The notes under the pieces were generated by a model. It made no database searches. It was not told where the DNA came from and saw only the letters and a program-made list of their open reading frames with translations. Source: Terrilactibacillus tamarindi (GTDB taxonomy: Bacteria; Bacillota; Bacilli; Bacillales; Sporolactobacillaceae). From it: a stretch of 64,000 nucleotides of DNA. Each line of letters starts with the position of its first letter. Positions within the stretch are counted from its first letter, which is position 1. Positions 1-8,547 of this stretch are shown here, piece after piece. The stretch covers positions 124,001 to 188,000 of the forward strand of contig NZ_WNHB01000004.1 in the NCBI RefSeq assembly GCF_009718825.1, read 5' to 3'. The position numbers and the translations under genes were made by a program.

Positions 1-337
1 TAATATTGTTTCTCCTCCTTTTAACATAATTATCTGTTATTTCCGGCAATTCGTCAAATAAGCCCTAGGACAATCGATGTTCTTAGGGATATTATTAGGG
101 CTGTTATAGGACACTCTTAGAAGAGAAATAACAGAGGTCTACCATAAATTTTCTCTCTCTATATATTAAACTATGCGAATTATGTTCAGTTATGACGTTT
201 AGAAGGTAATTTGGGCAATTGGTGCACATGTGAGAAGATAATACTCAAAAGTGTTAACTTAAAGGCTGGGGATGCGATATAATTATATTGAAATGGGAAA
301 AGAAAAGGTGGTACATAAAAGTGAGGGAGGGATTTTA
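1..337. other. Left-edge intergenic region
   Basis: No gene is supported here. The first bases carry a good ribosome binding site on the minus strand, so a leftward gene probably starts just outside the window. A hairpin can form at about 62-88 (CCCTA paired with TAGGG), and the same CCCTA arm can instead pair with a second TAGGG at 96-100, giving mutually exclusive folds. The purpose is unknown. Confidence 0.4.
12..22 (-). promoter_or_regulatory. Ribosome binding site of a leftward gene outside the window
   Basis: The minus strand reads AAAAGGAGGAG here, a near-perfect Shine-Dalgarno sequence. A start codon would fall at or just beyond base 1, so only the leader of that gene lies in the window. 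Confidence 0.5.
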
Positions 338-745
338 GTGTATGAGAAAATCTTGCTTGCAGTTGATGGGTCAGAGAATGCGAAAAGAGCAGCCAAGCAT
401 GCCATTCAAATGGCGTCTTTGTATCCGAATGCGAGTGTCAAAATCATTCACGTTATAGATATTTCAAAAGTAAAATCCGAAGTTCTAAATCCTGATCTAA
501 AAGCAGAAAGAGAAAAGAAATTAAAGGAAGTAGAAAGTGCCTTTAAAAAGGCTCAAGTTCCTTATGAAATAAAGATAGAGCATGGAGAAGCAGGACCGAC
601 CATTGTAAACTATGCTAATAATGGGCAGTTTGACCTTGTTATTGTTGGTAGTCGAGGTTTAAATTCGTTACAAGAAATGGTTTTGGGAAGTGTGAGTCAT
701 AAAGTGGCAAAACGAGTGAAATGTCCTGTTCTGATTATAAAATAG
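338..745 (+). CDS. Universal stress protein (UspA family)
   Basis: A single-domain universal stress protein of 135 residues, the usual length for the family. These are small cytoplasmic nucleotide-binding proteins induced by stress or growth arrest. The N-terminus reads YEKILLAVDGSENAKRA, the classical first strand and loop. The C-terminus has the ATP-binding pattern G-x2-G-x9-GS (GSRGLNSLQEMVLGSVS) and ends with CPVLIIK. The GTG at 338 is chosen over the upstream in-frame ATG at 272 because GAGGGAGGG lies 7-8 bases before it and family similarity begins there. The next gene follows after 26 bp, so the two are probably co-transcribed. The family is secure; the specific stress is not visible. 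Confidence 0.85.
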   Translation: MYEKILLAVDGSENAKRAAKHAIQMASLYPNASVKIIHVIDISKVKSEVLNPDLKAEREKKLKEVESAFKKAQVPYEIKIEHGEAGPTIVNYANNGQFDLVIVGSRGLNSLQEMVLGSVSHKVAKRVKCPVLIIK

Positions 746-771
746 CGTATAAATGGATTAAGGGGGTCATA

Positions 772-1530
772 ATGAATAAAACAGTACTGATTACAGGGGC
801 AACAAGCGGGATAGGTTATGAGTTTGTTAAACTTTTTTCGAAAAAAGGTTATCATCTCGTGCTCGTAGCTAGAAATCAAAAAAAACTTGAAGAGATCAAA
901 CAAACCTTCCATGGCATTGATATTACGATCATCTCTAAGGATTTAAGTAAATTTGGCGCAGCAAAAGAGGTATACGAAACCGTTGATAAGGCATCCATCC
1001 GGATTGATGTCCTTATTAATAATGCTGGATTTGGTTTGTTCGGAAATTTTAATGAGTTAGATATCCAAAAACAAAGCGAAATGATCCAGTTAAATATAAC
1101 GGCTCTAACTGAATTAACACATTACTTTTTGCCATCATTAATCGAAAATAAAGGTAAGATCTTAAATGTGGCAAGTACGGCTGCTTTTCAACCAGGTCCA
1201 TTGATGGCGATCTATTTTGCAACAAAAGCCTATGTTCTCTCGTTTTCAGAAGCTTTATCTGAAGAGCTCTCCGATCATTCTGTTACCGTAACGGTCCTTT
1301 GCCCTGGACCAACAAAAACGAATTTTGGACAAGCAGCTAATATTGAAGGATCAAAACTTTTCAGTCGTCCTGTCGATGCCAGCAAGGTTGCTATAAAGGG
1401 CTACCATGCTTTAATGAGTGGAAAAACGGTGGCCATAACGGGTGGGATGAACAAGATCGGTGCTTTGGCATCTACTTTTTTACCAAGAAAGCTTGTTGCT
1501 AAGATGACAAAATTTATTTTAAGTAAATAA
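772..1530 (+). CDS. Short-chain dehydrogenase/reductase (DltE/YqjQ-like)
   Basis: A classical short-chain dehydrogenase of 252 residues, cytoplasmic and NAD(P)-dependent. Visible motifs are the nucleotide-binding TGATSGIG near residues 8-15, the NNAG motif near residue 83, a catalytic Ser in the VASTAAF strand, and the Y-x3-K dyad in YFATK. The PGPTKT segment after the active site is typical of the family. The ATG at 772 follows AGGGGGT at a proper distance; an upstream in-frame ATG lies inside the preceding gene and lacks a binding site. The overall type resembles Bacillus YqjQ and DltE-like reductases, whose substrates are poorly defined, so no substrate is assigned. A strong terminator follows. 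Confidence 0.85.
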   Translation: MNKTVLITGATSGIGYEFVKLFSKKGYHLVLVARNQKKLEEIKQTFHGIDITIISKDLSKFGAAKEVYETVDKASIRIDVLINNAGFGLFGNFNELDIQKQSEMIQLNITALTELTHYFLPSLIENKGKILNVASTAAFQPGPLMAIYFATKAYVLSFSEALSEELSDHSVTVTVLCPGPTKTNFGQAANIEGSKLFSRPVDASKVAIKGYHALMSGKTVAITGGMNKIGALASTFLPRKLVAKMTKFILSK

Positions 1531-1600
1531 AGATACATACAAAAGCGTAGGCCATCATTATGCGAATGTCCCAAATTGTGTTTATCAATATTAATAAACT

Positions 1601-1630
1601 AAAACCGAGGAATCATCCTCGGTTTTAGTT
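1601..1630 (+). terminator. Intrinsic terminator after the SDR gene
   Basis: A perfect 10-bp stem (AAAACCGAGG / CCTCGGTTTT) with a 6-base loop, flanked by A-rich and T-rich sequence. It separates the stress-protein/SDR pair from htpG. No other feature is seen between it and the htpG promoter. Confidence 0.85.
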
Positions 1631-1825
1631 TTAGGCACTTACTTCTTCTTGTTTATTCTTTTTATTCCTTCTTAACAAACGTTGTTTTGTAGATTTTTTA
1701 GAATGTGATACACCGGTGGAACAATGATTAGAGTTAAAAGTGTTGATGAGAAAAGGTCTTCCTTTTTATATATCATTTACACAAAATATCTTACACTCTT
1801 TTTATTAAGTTTCATGTTCTTTCCC

Positions 1826-1855
1826 TTGACATATTTATAAGAATTATGTTATTAA
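1826..1855 (+). promoter_or_regulatory. Sigma-A promoter of htpG
   Basis: TTGACA at 1826-1831, an 18-bp spacer, then TATTAA at 1850-1855. The CIRCE operator begins 8 bp after the -10 box, so a bound repressor would cover the transcription start. Confidence 0.65.
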
Positions 1856-1863
1856 AATAGTGA

Positions 1864-1890
1864 TTAGCACTCGCGGGGTTAGAGTGCTAA
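1864..1890 (+). promoter_or_regulatory. CIRCE operator (HrcA binding site)
   Basis: TTAGCACTC, nine bases, GAGTGCTAA: an exact match to the CIRCE inverted repeat bound by the heat-shock repressor HrcA. It sits immediately downstream of the htpG promoter and 61 bp before the start codon. In Bacillus subtilis CIRCE precedes groE and hrcA-dnaK but not htpG. Confidence 0.95.
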
Positions 1891-1950
1891 AATAGAAGAG
1901 TATAAAAAACATAAACCATTATTTATATATAACGAAAGGAGAACCATCAA

Positions 1951-3831
1951 ATGGAAACAAAGCAATTTAAAGCTGAGTCCAAACGACTTTTGGACATGAT
2001 GATTCACTCTATTTATTCGAATCGAGAAATCTTCTTAAGAGAGTTGATTTCTAATGCGAGCGATGCAATTGACAAAATCTATTACAAAGCGTTGACAGAT
2101 GATTCATTAAGCTTTGATAAAGAGAGTTACTACATAAAAATAGAGGCTGACAAGGATAGCCGAACACTGACCATCTCAGATACTGGTATCGGGATGACAA
2201 AAGAAGATCTTGAAAACAACCTTGGAACGATAGCAAAAAGTGGCTCATTAGCTTTTAAAAAGGAAACAGAATTAAAAGACGGTTATGATATCATTGGTCA
2301 ATTCGGTGTGGGTTTCTATGCTGCCTTTATGGTCGCTGATGAAGTCACCGTAATGAGTAAAGCATTAGGTAGCGATGAAGCCTATAAATGGCAGTCAACA
2401 GGAGCAGATGGCTATACGATTGAACCGTGTGAAAAAGAGACCATAGGTACCGAAATTACATTAAAAATTAAAGAAAATACAGAGGATGAAAGCTATGATG
2501 AGTATTTAGAGGAATACCGCTTAAAAGCGATTATCAAGAAATACTCTGATTTTATTCGCTATCCAATTAAAATGAATGTAACCGTCCAAAAACCAAAAGA
2601 GAATAAAGAAGATGAATTTGAAGAGATTACCGAAGAACAAACCATTAACAGTATGGTTCCGATCTGGAAGAAAAACAAAAAAGAACTGACAGATGAGGAC
2701 TACGAGAATTTTTATAAAGAAAAACGTTATGGTTTTGATAAACCACTTAAACATATTCACATCAACGTAGATGGGGCAGTCAGATACAATGCCATTCTTT
2801 TCATTCCGGAGAATATGCCATTTGACTACTATACGAAGGAATATGAAAAAGGCTTGGAGCTCTACTCTAACGGCGTCTTAATCATGGAAAAATGTGCCGA
2901 TCTTCTTCCTGACTATTTCAGTTTCGTCAAAGGAATGGTTGATTCAGAGGATTTATCACTTAATATTTCAAGGGAAATGCTACAACAAGATCGCCAATTA
3001 AAGCTTATCGCAAAAAATATAAACAAAAAAATTGCGAGCCAATTAAAAAGTTTAATTAAGGATGACAGAGAAAAATACGATGCCTTTTACAAATCATTTG
3101 GCAGACAATTAAAATATGGTGTTTACAGTGAGTTTGGAACTCATAAAGATGTCTTGCAGGATCTGTTAATGTTCTATTCATCTATGGAAAAGAAAATGGT
3201 GACTTTAAAAGAATATGTTTCGAGAATGCCAGAGGATCAGAAATACATTTACTATGCAGCTGGTGAATCTAACGAACGTATTGAAAAGTTACCACAGACC
3301 GAGGTTGTAGCTGATAAAGGTTATGAAATCCTTTATTTCACCGACGACGTAGATGAATTCGCCATCCGTATGCTTCAAAAATATGATGAAAAAGAATTCA
3401 GATCTGTATCTAGCAGTGATTTAGGCTTTGAAGCAGAAGAAAGTGAAAAAGACACAGAAGCTGAGAGTAAAGAAAATAAAGATCTATTCGATTATATGAA
3501 AGATGTATTACAGGGCAAGGTAAAAAGCGTCAAAGTATCAAAGAGATTGAAATCACACCCGGTCTGCTTATCGACTGAAGGTGAAGTTTCTATCGAAATG
3601 GAAAAAGTGCTAAACCAAATGCCGGATAATCAAAACATTAAAGCAGACAAAGTATTGGAAATTAATGTCCATCATGAGGTATTTAACTCATTAAAAGACG
3701 CTTTTGAAAATGATAAAGATAAATTACGTTTATATACGAATCTCTTGTATAACCAAGCATTGTTAATTGAGGGATTGCCAATTAATGATCCAGTAGAATT
3801 TACGAATGACATGTGTAAAATCATGGTTTGA
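1951..3831 (+). CDS. htpG: Chaperone protein HtpG (Hsp90)
   Basis: Full-length bacterial Hsp90 of 626 residues, a dimeric ATP-dependent cytosolic chaperone. The N-terminal GHKL ATPase shows [14 protein letters not shown] and [11 protein letters not shown], the adenine-binding and lid motifs. The middle domain includes the conserved [11 protein letters not shown] segment, and the C-terminal dimerisation domain is complete. The start follows GAAAGGAG at 1934-1941. A CIRCE operator lies in the promoter, so HrcA repression relieved by heat shock is expected. The gene stands alone, with a terminator before it and a probable one after it. Confidence 0.97.
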   Translation: METKQFKAESKRLLDMMIHSIYSNREIFLRELISNASDAIDKIYYKALTDDSLSFDKESYYIKIEADKDSRTLTISDTGIGMTKEDLENNLGTIAKSGSLAFKKETELKDGYDIIGQFGVGFYAAFMVADEVTVMSKALGSDEAYKWQSTGADGYTIEPCEKETIGTEITLKIKENTEDESYDEYLEEYRLKAIIKKYSDFIRYPIKMNVTVQKPKENKEDEFEEITEEQTINSMVPIWKKNKKELTDEDYENFYKEKRYGFDKPLKHIHINVDGAVRYNAILFIPENMPFDYYTKEYEKGLELYSNGVLIMEKCADLLPDYFSFVKGMVDSEDLSLNISREMLQQDRQLKLIAKNINKKIASQLKSLIKDDREKYDAFYKSFGRQLKYGVYSEFGTHKDVLQDLLMFYSSMEKKMVTLKEYVSRMPEDQKYIYYAAGESNERIEKLPQTEVVADKGYEILYFTDDVDEFAIRMLQKYDEKEFRSVSSSDLGFEAEESEKDTEAESKENKDLFDYMKDVLQGKVKSVKVSKRLKSHPVCLSTEGEVSIEMEKVLNQMPDNQNIKADKVLEINVHHEVFNSLKDAFENDKDKLRLYTNLLYNQALLIEGLPINDPVEFTNDMCKIMV

Positions 3832-3842
3832 AATTAATGAAG

Positions 3843-3881
3843 AAAATGGGCGGTGGAACTTATCCATGCGTCCATTTTTTT
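3843..3881 (+). terminator. Probable terminator of htpG
   Basis: AAAATGGGCG pairs with CGTCCATTTT (one G-U pair) across a 16-base loop and is followed by a T run. Confidence 0.6.
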
Positions 3882-3918
3882 GTTTGTTTATATGTTTAAC
3901 GACTAAAAGTAAGATAGA

Positions 3919-3989
3919 ATTGAGCCACTTCACGAAGGGATTGAGCCACTTTGCCAAGGGATTGAGCCACTTCACGGAGGGATTGAGCA
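3919..3989. repeat. 21-bp tandem repeat, about 3.4 copies
   Basis: Three full 21-bp units start at 3919, 3940 and 3961, each beginning ATTGAGCCACTT and ending AAGGG or GAGGG, followed by a partial unit at 3982. Only three positions vary. Because 21 is a multiple of three, frames on both strands stay open through it, but neither open frame has a convincing start or binding site. It sits in the gap between htpG and the D-LDH promoter. Confidence 0.9.
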
Positions 3990-4178
3990 CCGGTTCATCG
4001 ACTTTCTAAGATCCGAGAAGCAGATAAATTTATCAAGTGAAATATGATTATTGATCTCATAAAGTTTATAGGTAATCACGCATATTTATTTCTTCATTGG
4101 GTATTATACACAAAAGAAAAACCAATTAATGTGTTCACAAAAAGGACACTTTCATGGGCGTTATAGTGAAAAATAGAG

Positions 4179-4187
4179 TGCTATAAT
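4179..4187 (+). promoter_or_regulatory. Extended -10 promoter of the D-lactate dehydrogenase gene
   Basis: TGCTATAAT gives a perfect -10 hexamer (4182-4187) with the TGn extension; the -35 region is poor, as usual for extended -10 promoters. A cre-like sequence with several mismatches lies further down at 4250-4263 and is not convincing by itself. Confidence 0.55.
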
Positions 4188-4191
4188 AAAC

Positions 4192-4209
4192 CTGTGAAAT
4201 AGACCACAA
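4192..4209 (+). promoter_or_regulatory. Rex-like operator
   Basis: CTGTGAA-ATAG-ACCACAA resembles the redox repressor Rex consensus TTGTGAA-N4-TTCACAA: 6 of 7 bases match in the left half and 5 of 7 in the right. It lies at the predicted transcription start of a fermentative dehydrogenase, a typical Rex target position. Confidence 0.45.
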
Positions 4210-4303
4210 GCATTTATTTCAGTGATCATTCAATGAATCATTAGTTTTATGAAATCGTTTTTCTTGAAAATTTAATAAATTAAATATGTGGAGGTTACTT
4301 TTT

Positions 4304-5323
4304 ATGTCATTCAAAATTTTATGCTACGGCGTAGAACCTTATGAAGAACACCTATATCACGAACAAAATAAATATGGTTATGAATTAACATTAGTTCATG
4401 AATTACTTAATAAAGACAATGGTCATTTAGCAGAAGGCTTTGACGCTGTCTTGTTGTTTGTAAACTGTATAGCTGACCGTGATAACATTAAAAGATTCCA
4501 CGATTATGGCATTAAATACGTCTTTACACGTACTGCTGGATTCAACCATATTGATCTAGAAGCTGCTGCTGAATATGGTATTAAAGTTGCTCGTGTCCCT
4601 GCGTATTCACCAAATGCTATTGCTGAATTATCTGTATCTCTTGCCTTTTCTTTATCAAGACATACAACATTCACAACGGACAGAACGAAAGATTTGAACT
4701 TTGAAGTCGCTGAACCAATGTTCAGTAAAGAAATCCGTAAAAGTACCATTGGTATCATTGGTATGGGTAATATCGGTTGTGTTGAAGCTGAACTTTTCAA
4801 AGGTTTAGGTGCTAAAGTTGTCGGTTATGATGTATTCCAAAGTGATCGTGCAAAAGCACTCGTTGAATTTATGGAATTAGATGACTTATTAGCAGCATCA
4901 GATATTGTAAGCTTGCACTTGCCTTATTTCCCAGGTAAAAATGAAAACTTCGTAGGTGAAGATTTTATCAGCAAAATGAAAGATGGTGCTGTTCTTATTA
5001 ACACCGCACGTGGTGAGGTTGTTGATGAAGCAGCGGTATTAAAAGCCATCAAATCTGGTAAACTTGAAGGATTCGGCGCAGATGTATTAACTGAAGAAAC
5101 TCGCTTCTTCGGTAAAGACTTCTCAGACGGTAAGGAATTCCCTGATGAAACAATCAAAGAACTTATTGCTCAATATCCAAAAGTTCTAATTACACCACAC
5201 GTTGCCGCAATGACAACGGAAGCTGTTTCAAACATGATTGCGACTAGCTTCGAAAACTTTAATGAATTATTAACTAAAGGTACACTTAAAAACGAAGTAA
5301 AATTACCTGAAACAAGCAAATAA
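4304..5323 (+). CDS. D-lactate dehydrogenase / D-2-hydroxyacid dehydrogenase
   Basis: NAD-dependent D-2-hydroxyacid dehydrogenase of 339 residues, closest in pattern to fermentative D-lactate and D-2-hydroxyisocaproate dehydrogenases of lactic acid bacteria. It would reduce pyruvate to D-lactate and regenerate NAD in the cytosol. The Rossmann motif GMGNIG lies near residue 155; the catalytic Arg is in NTARGEVVDE, the Glu in DVLTEETRFF and the His in ITPHVA. The PAYSPNAIAE segment is characteristic of this branch. The start at 4304 follows GTGGAGG; an in-frame ATG six codons upstream overlaps that binding site. It is a single-gene unit with its own promoter, a Rex-like site and a strong terminator. 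The exact substrate (pyruvate or a branched 2-oxoacid) cannot be settled by eye. Confidence 0.85.
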   Translation: MSFKILCYGVEPYEEHLYHEQNKYGYELTLVHELLNKDNGHLAEGFDAVLLFVNCIADRDNIKRFHDYGIKYVFTRTAGFNHIDLEAAAEYGIKVARVPAYSPNAIAELSVSLAFSLSRHTTFTTDRTKDLNFEVAEPMFSKEIRKSTIGIIGMGNIGCVEAELFKGLGAKVVGYDVFQSDRAKALVEFMELDDLLAASDIVSLHLPYFPGKNENFVGEDFISKMKDGAVLINTARGEVVDEAAVLKAIKSGKLEGFGADVLTEETRFFGKDFSDGKEFPDETIKELIAQYPKVLITPHVAAMTTEAVSNMIATSFENFNELLTKGTLKNEVKLPETSK

Positions 5324-5340
5324 GATTAACAATCAGTGAA

Positions 5341-5387
5341 GGTGTGTACTAGCGTTGAAACGTTGGTACATGCCTTTTTTGTTTTTT
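5341..5387 (+). terminator. Terminator of the D-LDH gene
   Basis: GGTGTGTAC pairs with GTACATGCC (two G-U pairs), with an inner CGTT/AACG stem, followed by a T-rich tract. Confidence 0.8.
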
Positions 5388-5402
5388 GATTTAAATTTCA
5401 AC

Positions 5403-5528
5403 TGGTTTTTTTCCATCCTCCACTAATTAAAAGTCTGGCCCAATCGGGCGTTATCCTTCACCTAGGGATATCTTTTGCAAACATTCTCTTGAGGTTGGGG
5501 CCTTTTATCACCGTTAATACTGGGTAAA
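5403..5528 (+). repeat. Dispersed structured repeat, copy A (degenerate)
   Basis: A decayed copy of the repeat seen intact at 18729-18886 and 44132-44296. Shared blocks in order are a GGTTTTTTTCCATCCTCCAC hairpin remnant, CAATCGGGC, a CACCT...CTTGAGGTTGGGG stem, and CCGTTAATACTGGGTAAA. It lies between the D-LDH terminator and the malolactic enzyme gene. The rest of this 344-bp gap up to 5667 is AT-rich; a promoter must lie there but none is clear. Confidence 0.6.
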
Positions 5529-5667
5529 TTTAATTAAATGTTTTTTTGAAGGTTAAGATAGACTAAAGTATAGTTGTATTATTAAAAGACGTAAAACTTT
5601 TTAGTCTAAATAAGTAGAATAACTATTTAAAATAGATCTGTTTATGACGAGAAAAGGAGGGCAATGG

Positions 5668-7299
5668 ATGGAAGGTAAGTATTTATTAAGTGATCCGCTG
5701 TACAATAAAGGAACGGGTTTTACACGAGAAGAGAGAGTGAAATATAAATTACAAGGTCTTCTTCCGCCAGTTATCCAAACGATTGAAGAACAAGCAGAGC
5801 AAATATATCATCAAATTCAACAAAAAGCAGATAACATGGAAAAACATTTGTTTTTAATGCAACTATATGATACGAATCGAACACTCTTTTATTATGTCAT
5901 GTCTAAACATATATCAGACCTACTTCCTATTATTTATACACCGACGATCGGTGATGCGGTCATGCAATATCATGAAACTTACACAACACCTAAGGATGCT
6001 GTATTTCTGTCCATCAATCAGTCTAGTGATATGCACCAGGCATTGCTAAATGCGGTCTCCGAACCAAACAATATTGATATTATTATCGTAACGGATGGTG
6101 AAGGAGTTCTTGGAATAGGTGATTGGGGAGTCAATGGTGTTAATATATCAGTTGGAAAACTAGCGGTCTATACAGCAGCATCAGGCATTGATCCATCACA
6201 CATTTTACCTGTTGTTTTAGACGTTGGAACAAATAATGATGCCTTATTAAAAGACCCTTATTATCTTGGAAATAGGCATAAACGTATAGAGGGTGAACCA
6301 TACGATGCTTTCATTGATCAATTTGTTCATGAAATCCAAGAGGTTTTTCCAAAAGCTTTGCTTCATTGGGAAGATTTTGGACGAAGTAATGCAGCGAGAA
6401 TTTTGGAAAAATACAATGATCGAATTTGTACCTTCAATGATGATATTCAAGGAACAGGGATTATGATGGTGGCGGCGGCGCTTGCAACGATAAAAGTATC
6501 CCATATCCCTTTACAAGACCAACGTATTCTAATATTTGGTGCAGGAACAGCAGGTATTGGTATTGCAGAACAACTTGTAGAAGAAATCGTTCGGTCTACG
6601 GATCTTAGTGAAGCAGAAGCCATTAAGCAATTTTATCTGGTTGATCGTCATGGAGTAGTGTTAGATAACATGAAAGGATTAACCGCTGGACAAATTAAAT
6701 TTGCACAGTCCTATGTGAATTTTGAAAGAAAAAACGTGAGGGATCTCTACCGTATTGTAAAAGAAGTTAAACCAACGATGCTCATTGGTGCATCGGGGGT
6801 AAGTGGTGCTTTCACAGAAGAAGTAGTAAAAGAAATGGCGAAACATACGGAGCGTCCTGCTATTTTTCCCATATCGAACCCAACGAGATTGGCAGAAGCA
6901 AAAGCAAACGATTTAATCAAGTGGACAAATGGGAAAGCCCTCGTTGTGACAGGCAGTCCGTCAGCTCCAGTGGAATATAACGGTGTGTCTTATAAAATAG
7001 GACAGGCAAATAATGCCCTTCTTTATCCTGGACTTGGTTTTGGCATTGCGATAGCCAAGGCAACTCGAGTAACGGCTAATATGCTATCGGCAGCCGCCCA
7101 TGCTGTAGCTGATGTGATTGATGTTTCAAACCCAGGTGCACCCATGCTGCCATCCGTTGCAAGGTTGAATGAAACCTCAAAACTTGTGGCAAAAGCGGTG
7201 GTAAAAGAATGTTTAAGAGAAGGAAATCATCAAGTGGAGATAGACGATATTGATTTAGCCATAAATCAAGCGATTTGGACTCCAGAATATACATCATGA
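5668..7299 (+). CDS. mleA: Malolactic enzyme
   Basis: A 543-residue member of the malic enzyme family, most like malolactic enzymes of lactic acid bacteria, which convert L-malate directly to L-lactate and CO2 with bound NAD and Mn. The N-terminal DPLYNKGTGFTREER and GLLPPVIQTIEEQAEQ match that subgroup, as do TFNDDIQGTG and WTPEYTS at the C-terminus. The nucleotide-binding motif is GAGTAGIGI; the metal and catalytic region is HWEDFGRSNAARIL. The start at 5668 is set by AAAGGAGG eight bases upstream; an in-frame ATG at 5644 lacks a binding site. No MleR regulator or malate permease is adjacent. An NAD malic enzyme giving pyruvate is the main alternative. Confidence 0.85.
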   Translation: MEGKYLLSDPLYNKGTGFTREERVKYKLQGLLPPVIQTIEEQAEQIYHQIQQKADNMEKHLFLMQLYDTNRTLFYYVMSKHISDLLPIIYTPTIGDAVMQYHETYTTPKDAVFLSINQSSDMHQALLNAVSEPNNIDIIIVTDGEGVLGIGDWGVNGVNISVGKLAVYTAASGIDPSHILPVVLDVGTNNDALLKDPYYLGNRHKRIEGEPYDAFIDQFVHEIQEVFPKALLHWEDFGRSNAARILEKYNDRICTFNDDIQGTGIMMVAAALATIKVSHIPLQDQRILIFGAGTAGIGIAEQLVEEIVRSTDLSEAEAIKQFYLVDRHGVVLDNMKGLTAGQIKFAQSYVNFERKNVRDLYRIVKEVKPTMLIGASGVSGAFTEEVVKEMAKHTERPAIFPISNPTRLAEAKANDLIKWTNGKALVVTGSPSAPVEYNGVSYKIGQANNALLYPGLGFGIAIAKATRVTANMLSAAAHAVADVIDVSNPGAPMLPSVARLNETSKLVAKAVVKECLREGNHQVEIDDIDLAINQAIWTPEYTS

Positions 7300-7316
7300 A
7301 TTAGCAAGATAGGTTT

Positions 7317-7359
7317 ACGGCGTACTTCCTGTATTTTTAGCAGGATGCGCCGCTTTTTT
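7317..7359 (+). terminator. Terminator of mleA
   Basis: A long stem with CGGCG / CGCCG at the base and CCTG / CAGG at the top, followed by six T residues. Confidence 0.85.
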
Positions 7360-7561
7360 GGGTGGGAATCTTGAGCCTTAAAGGTGAGAAAATCCCAATT
7401 TATATAACTTGAAATCCTTAACATTGATGGAGGTTTCCCGGGACTAACCTGTGTCCTTACACCCCTATTTTTTTATATTTGGCGACAGATAAGGTAAAAT
7501 GAAAGAGATAAGACTACTTTTTGTGGAGGTATTTCCGCAAAAGACGCCAGGAGAGTGAGAT

Positions 7562-8374
7562 ATGTATAAATTAATTGCCATAGATATGGATGGAACATTA
7601 TTAAATGATCAGCATGAAGTCACTAGCGAAGTTCGTTCAGCCCTGCATGCAGCAAAAGCCAAAGGCGTGAAAATTGTGCTTTGTACAGGGAGGCCAATTG
7701 GCGGGGTTCGTCGTTACCTTAAAGATCTTGAATTGGATCAAGAAGGAGATTATTGCATCGCCTATAATGGTGCTCTTGTGCAGCATACCTACACCAATGA
7801 AATTATTACTGAGTTGTCTTTAGGTTATAGCGATTTAAGACGTTTTTATGATCTAAGTTTAAAATTACGTACAAATATGCATTTTTTTGATTCTGCTAAT
7901 TTGTATACACCGAATAAAGATATCAGCAAGTATACAGTACTCGAATCCTACATGACGCAAGTTCCTCTTCATTACCGAGCCATAGAAGAAATACCAGAAG
8001 ATATCCTTTTACCAAAAATCATGTTTATTGATGAACCCGAGCATCTAAATGAGGTCATTGCAGCCATCCCTAACGAGTTGCGTGAACACTATACAATGGT
8101 AAGGAGTTCGCCTTACTTCTATGAAATGCTTAATCCTGCCGCAAGTAAAGGAAATGCGGTTCGAAAATTAGCCGAAACTTTAGGTATAAATAGACAAGAA
8201 GTCATCTGCATGGGGGATAACGGAAATGATCTGAGTATGATCGAGTTTGCTGGTTGCGGGGTCGCTATGGCCAATGCTATTCCAGAAGTCAAAGAAATTG
8301 CCAATTACCAAACACGTTCTAATAATGAAAACGGGGTAGCCCATGCGATCCATGAGCTTGTTTTATCTAGATAG
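7562..8374 (+). CDS. Cof-type HAD hydrolase (YidA-like sugar phosphatase)
   Basis: A 270-residue HAD-superfamily phosphatase of the Cof/YidA type (C2 cap). Motif I is DMDGTLLND at residues 7-15, with the nucleophile Asp first; motif II is the CTGRP threonine or nearby Thr; the motif III lysine lies in ASKGNAVRKLAE; motif IV is GDNGNDLSM. Such enzymes dephosphorylate small sugar phosphates with broad specificity in the cytosol. The start follows AGGAGAG. It is monocistronic, between the mleA terminator and pepC. The substrate is not predictable from sequence. Confidence 0.88.
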   Translation: MYKLIAIDMDGTLLNDQHEVTSEVRSALHAAKAKGVKIVLCTGRPIGGVRRYLKDLELDQEGDYCIAYNGALVQHTYTNEIITELSLGYSDLRRFYDLSLKLRTNMHFFDSANLYTPNKDISKYTVLESYMTQVPLHYRAIEEIPEDILLPKIMFIDEPEHLNEVIAAIPNELREHYTMVRSSPYFYEMLNPAASKGNAVRKLAETLGINRQEVICMGDNGNDLSMIEFAGCGVAMANAIPEVKEIANYQTRSNNENGVAHAIHELVLSR

Positions 8375-8547
8375 GGAACATCGAGATTCCACTTTTATTT
8401 ATGAACCAGCCAAGCACACTCGTGACTTTGGTGTAAGAGGTTCAAGGTCTATTGTTTTGAATAACGTGATAAAAACAAAATTTGGCACATACGTATAAAA
8501 CAAAGTTTTCATACTTTTTAACATAAATTGGGTGAGGAGGAAGTTCA

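Noticed and set aside
3763-4009. Open frames on both strands through the 21-bp repeats (repetitive LSHFTKG-like and KWLNP-like peptides)
   Set aside because: They stay open only because the unit length is a multiple of three; no binding site, and they overlap the end of htpG and its terminator.
4250-4263. cre-like sequence TGAAATCGTTTTTC before the D-LDH gene
   Set aside because: Its right half deviates from the CcpA consensus at several positions; not enough to list as a site.
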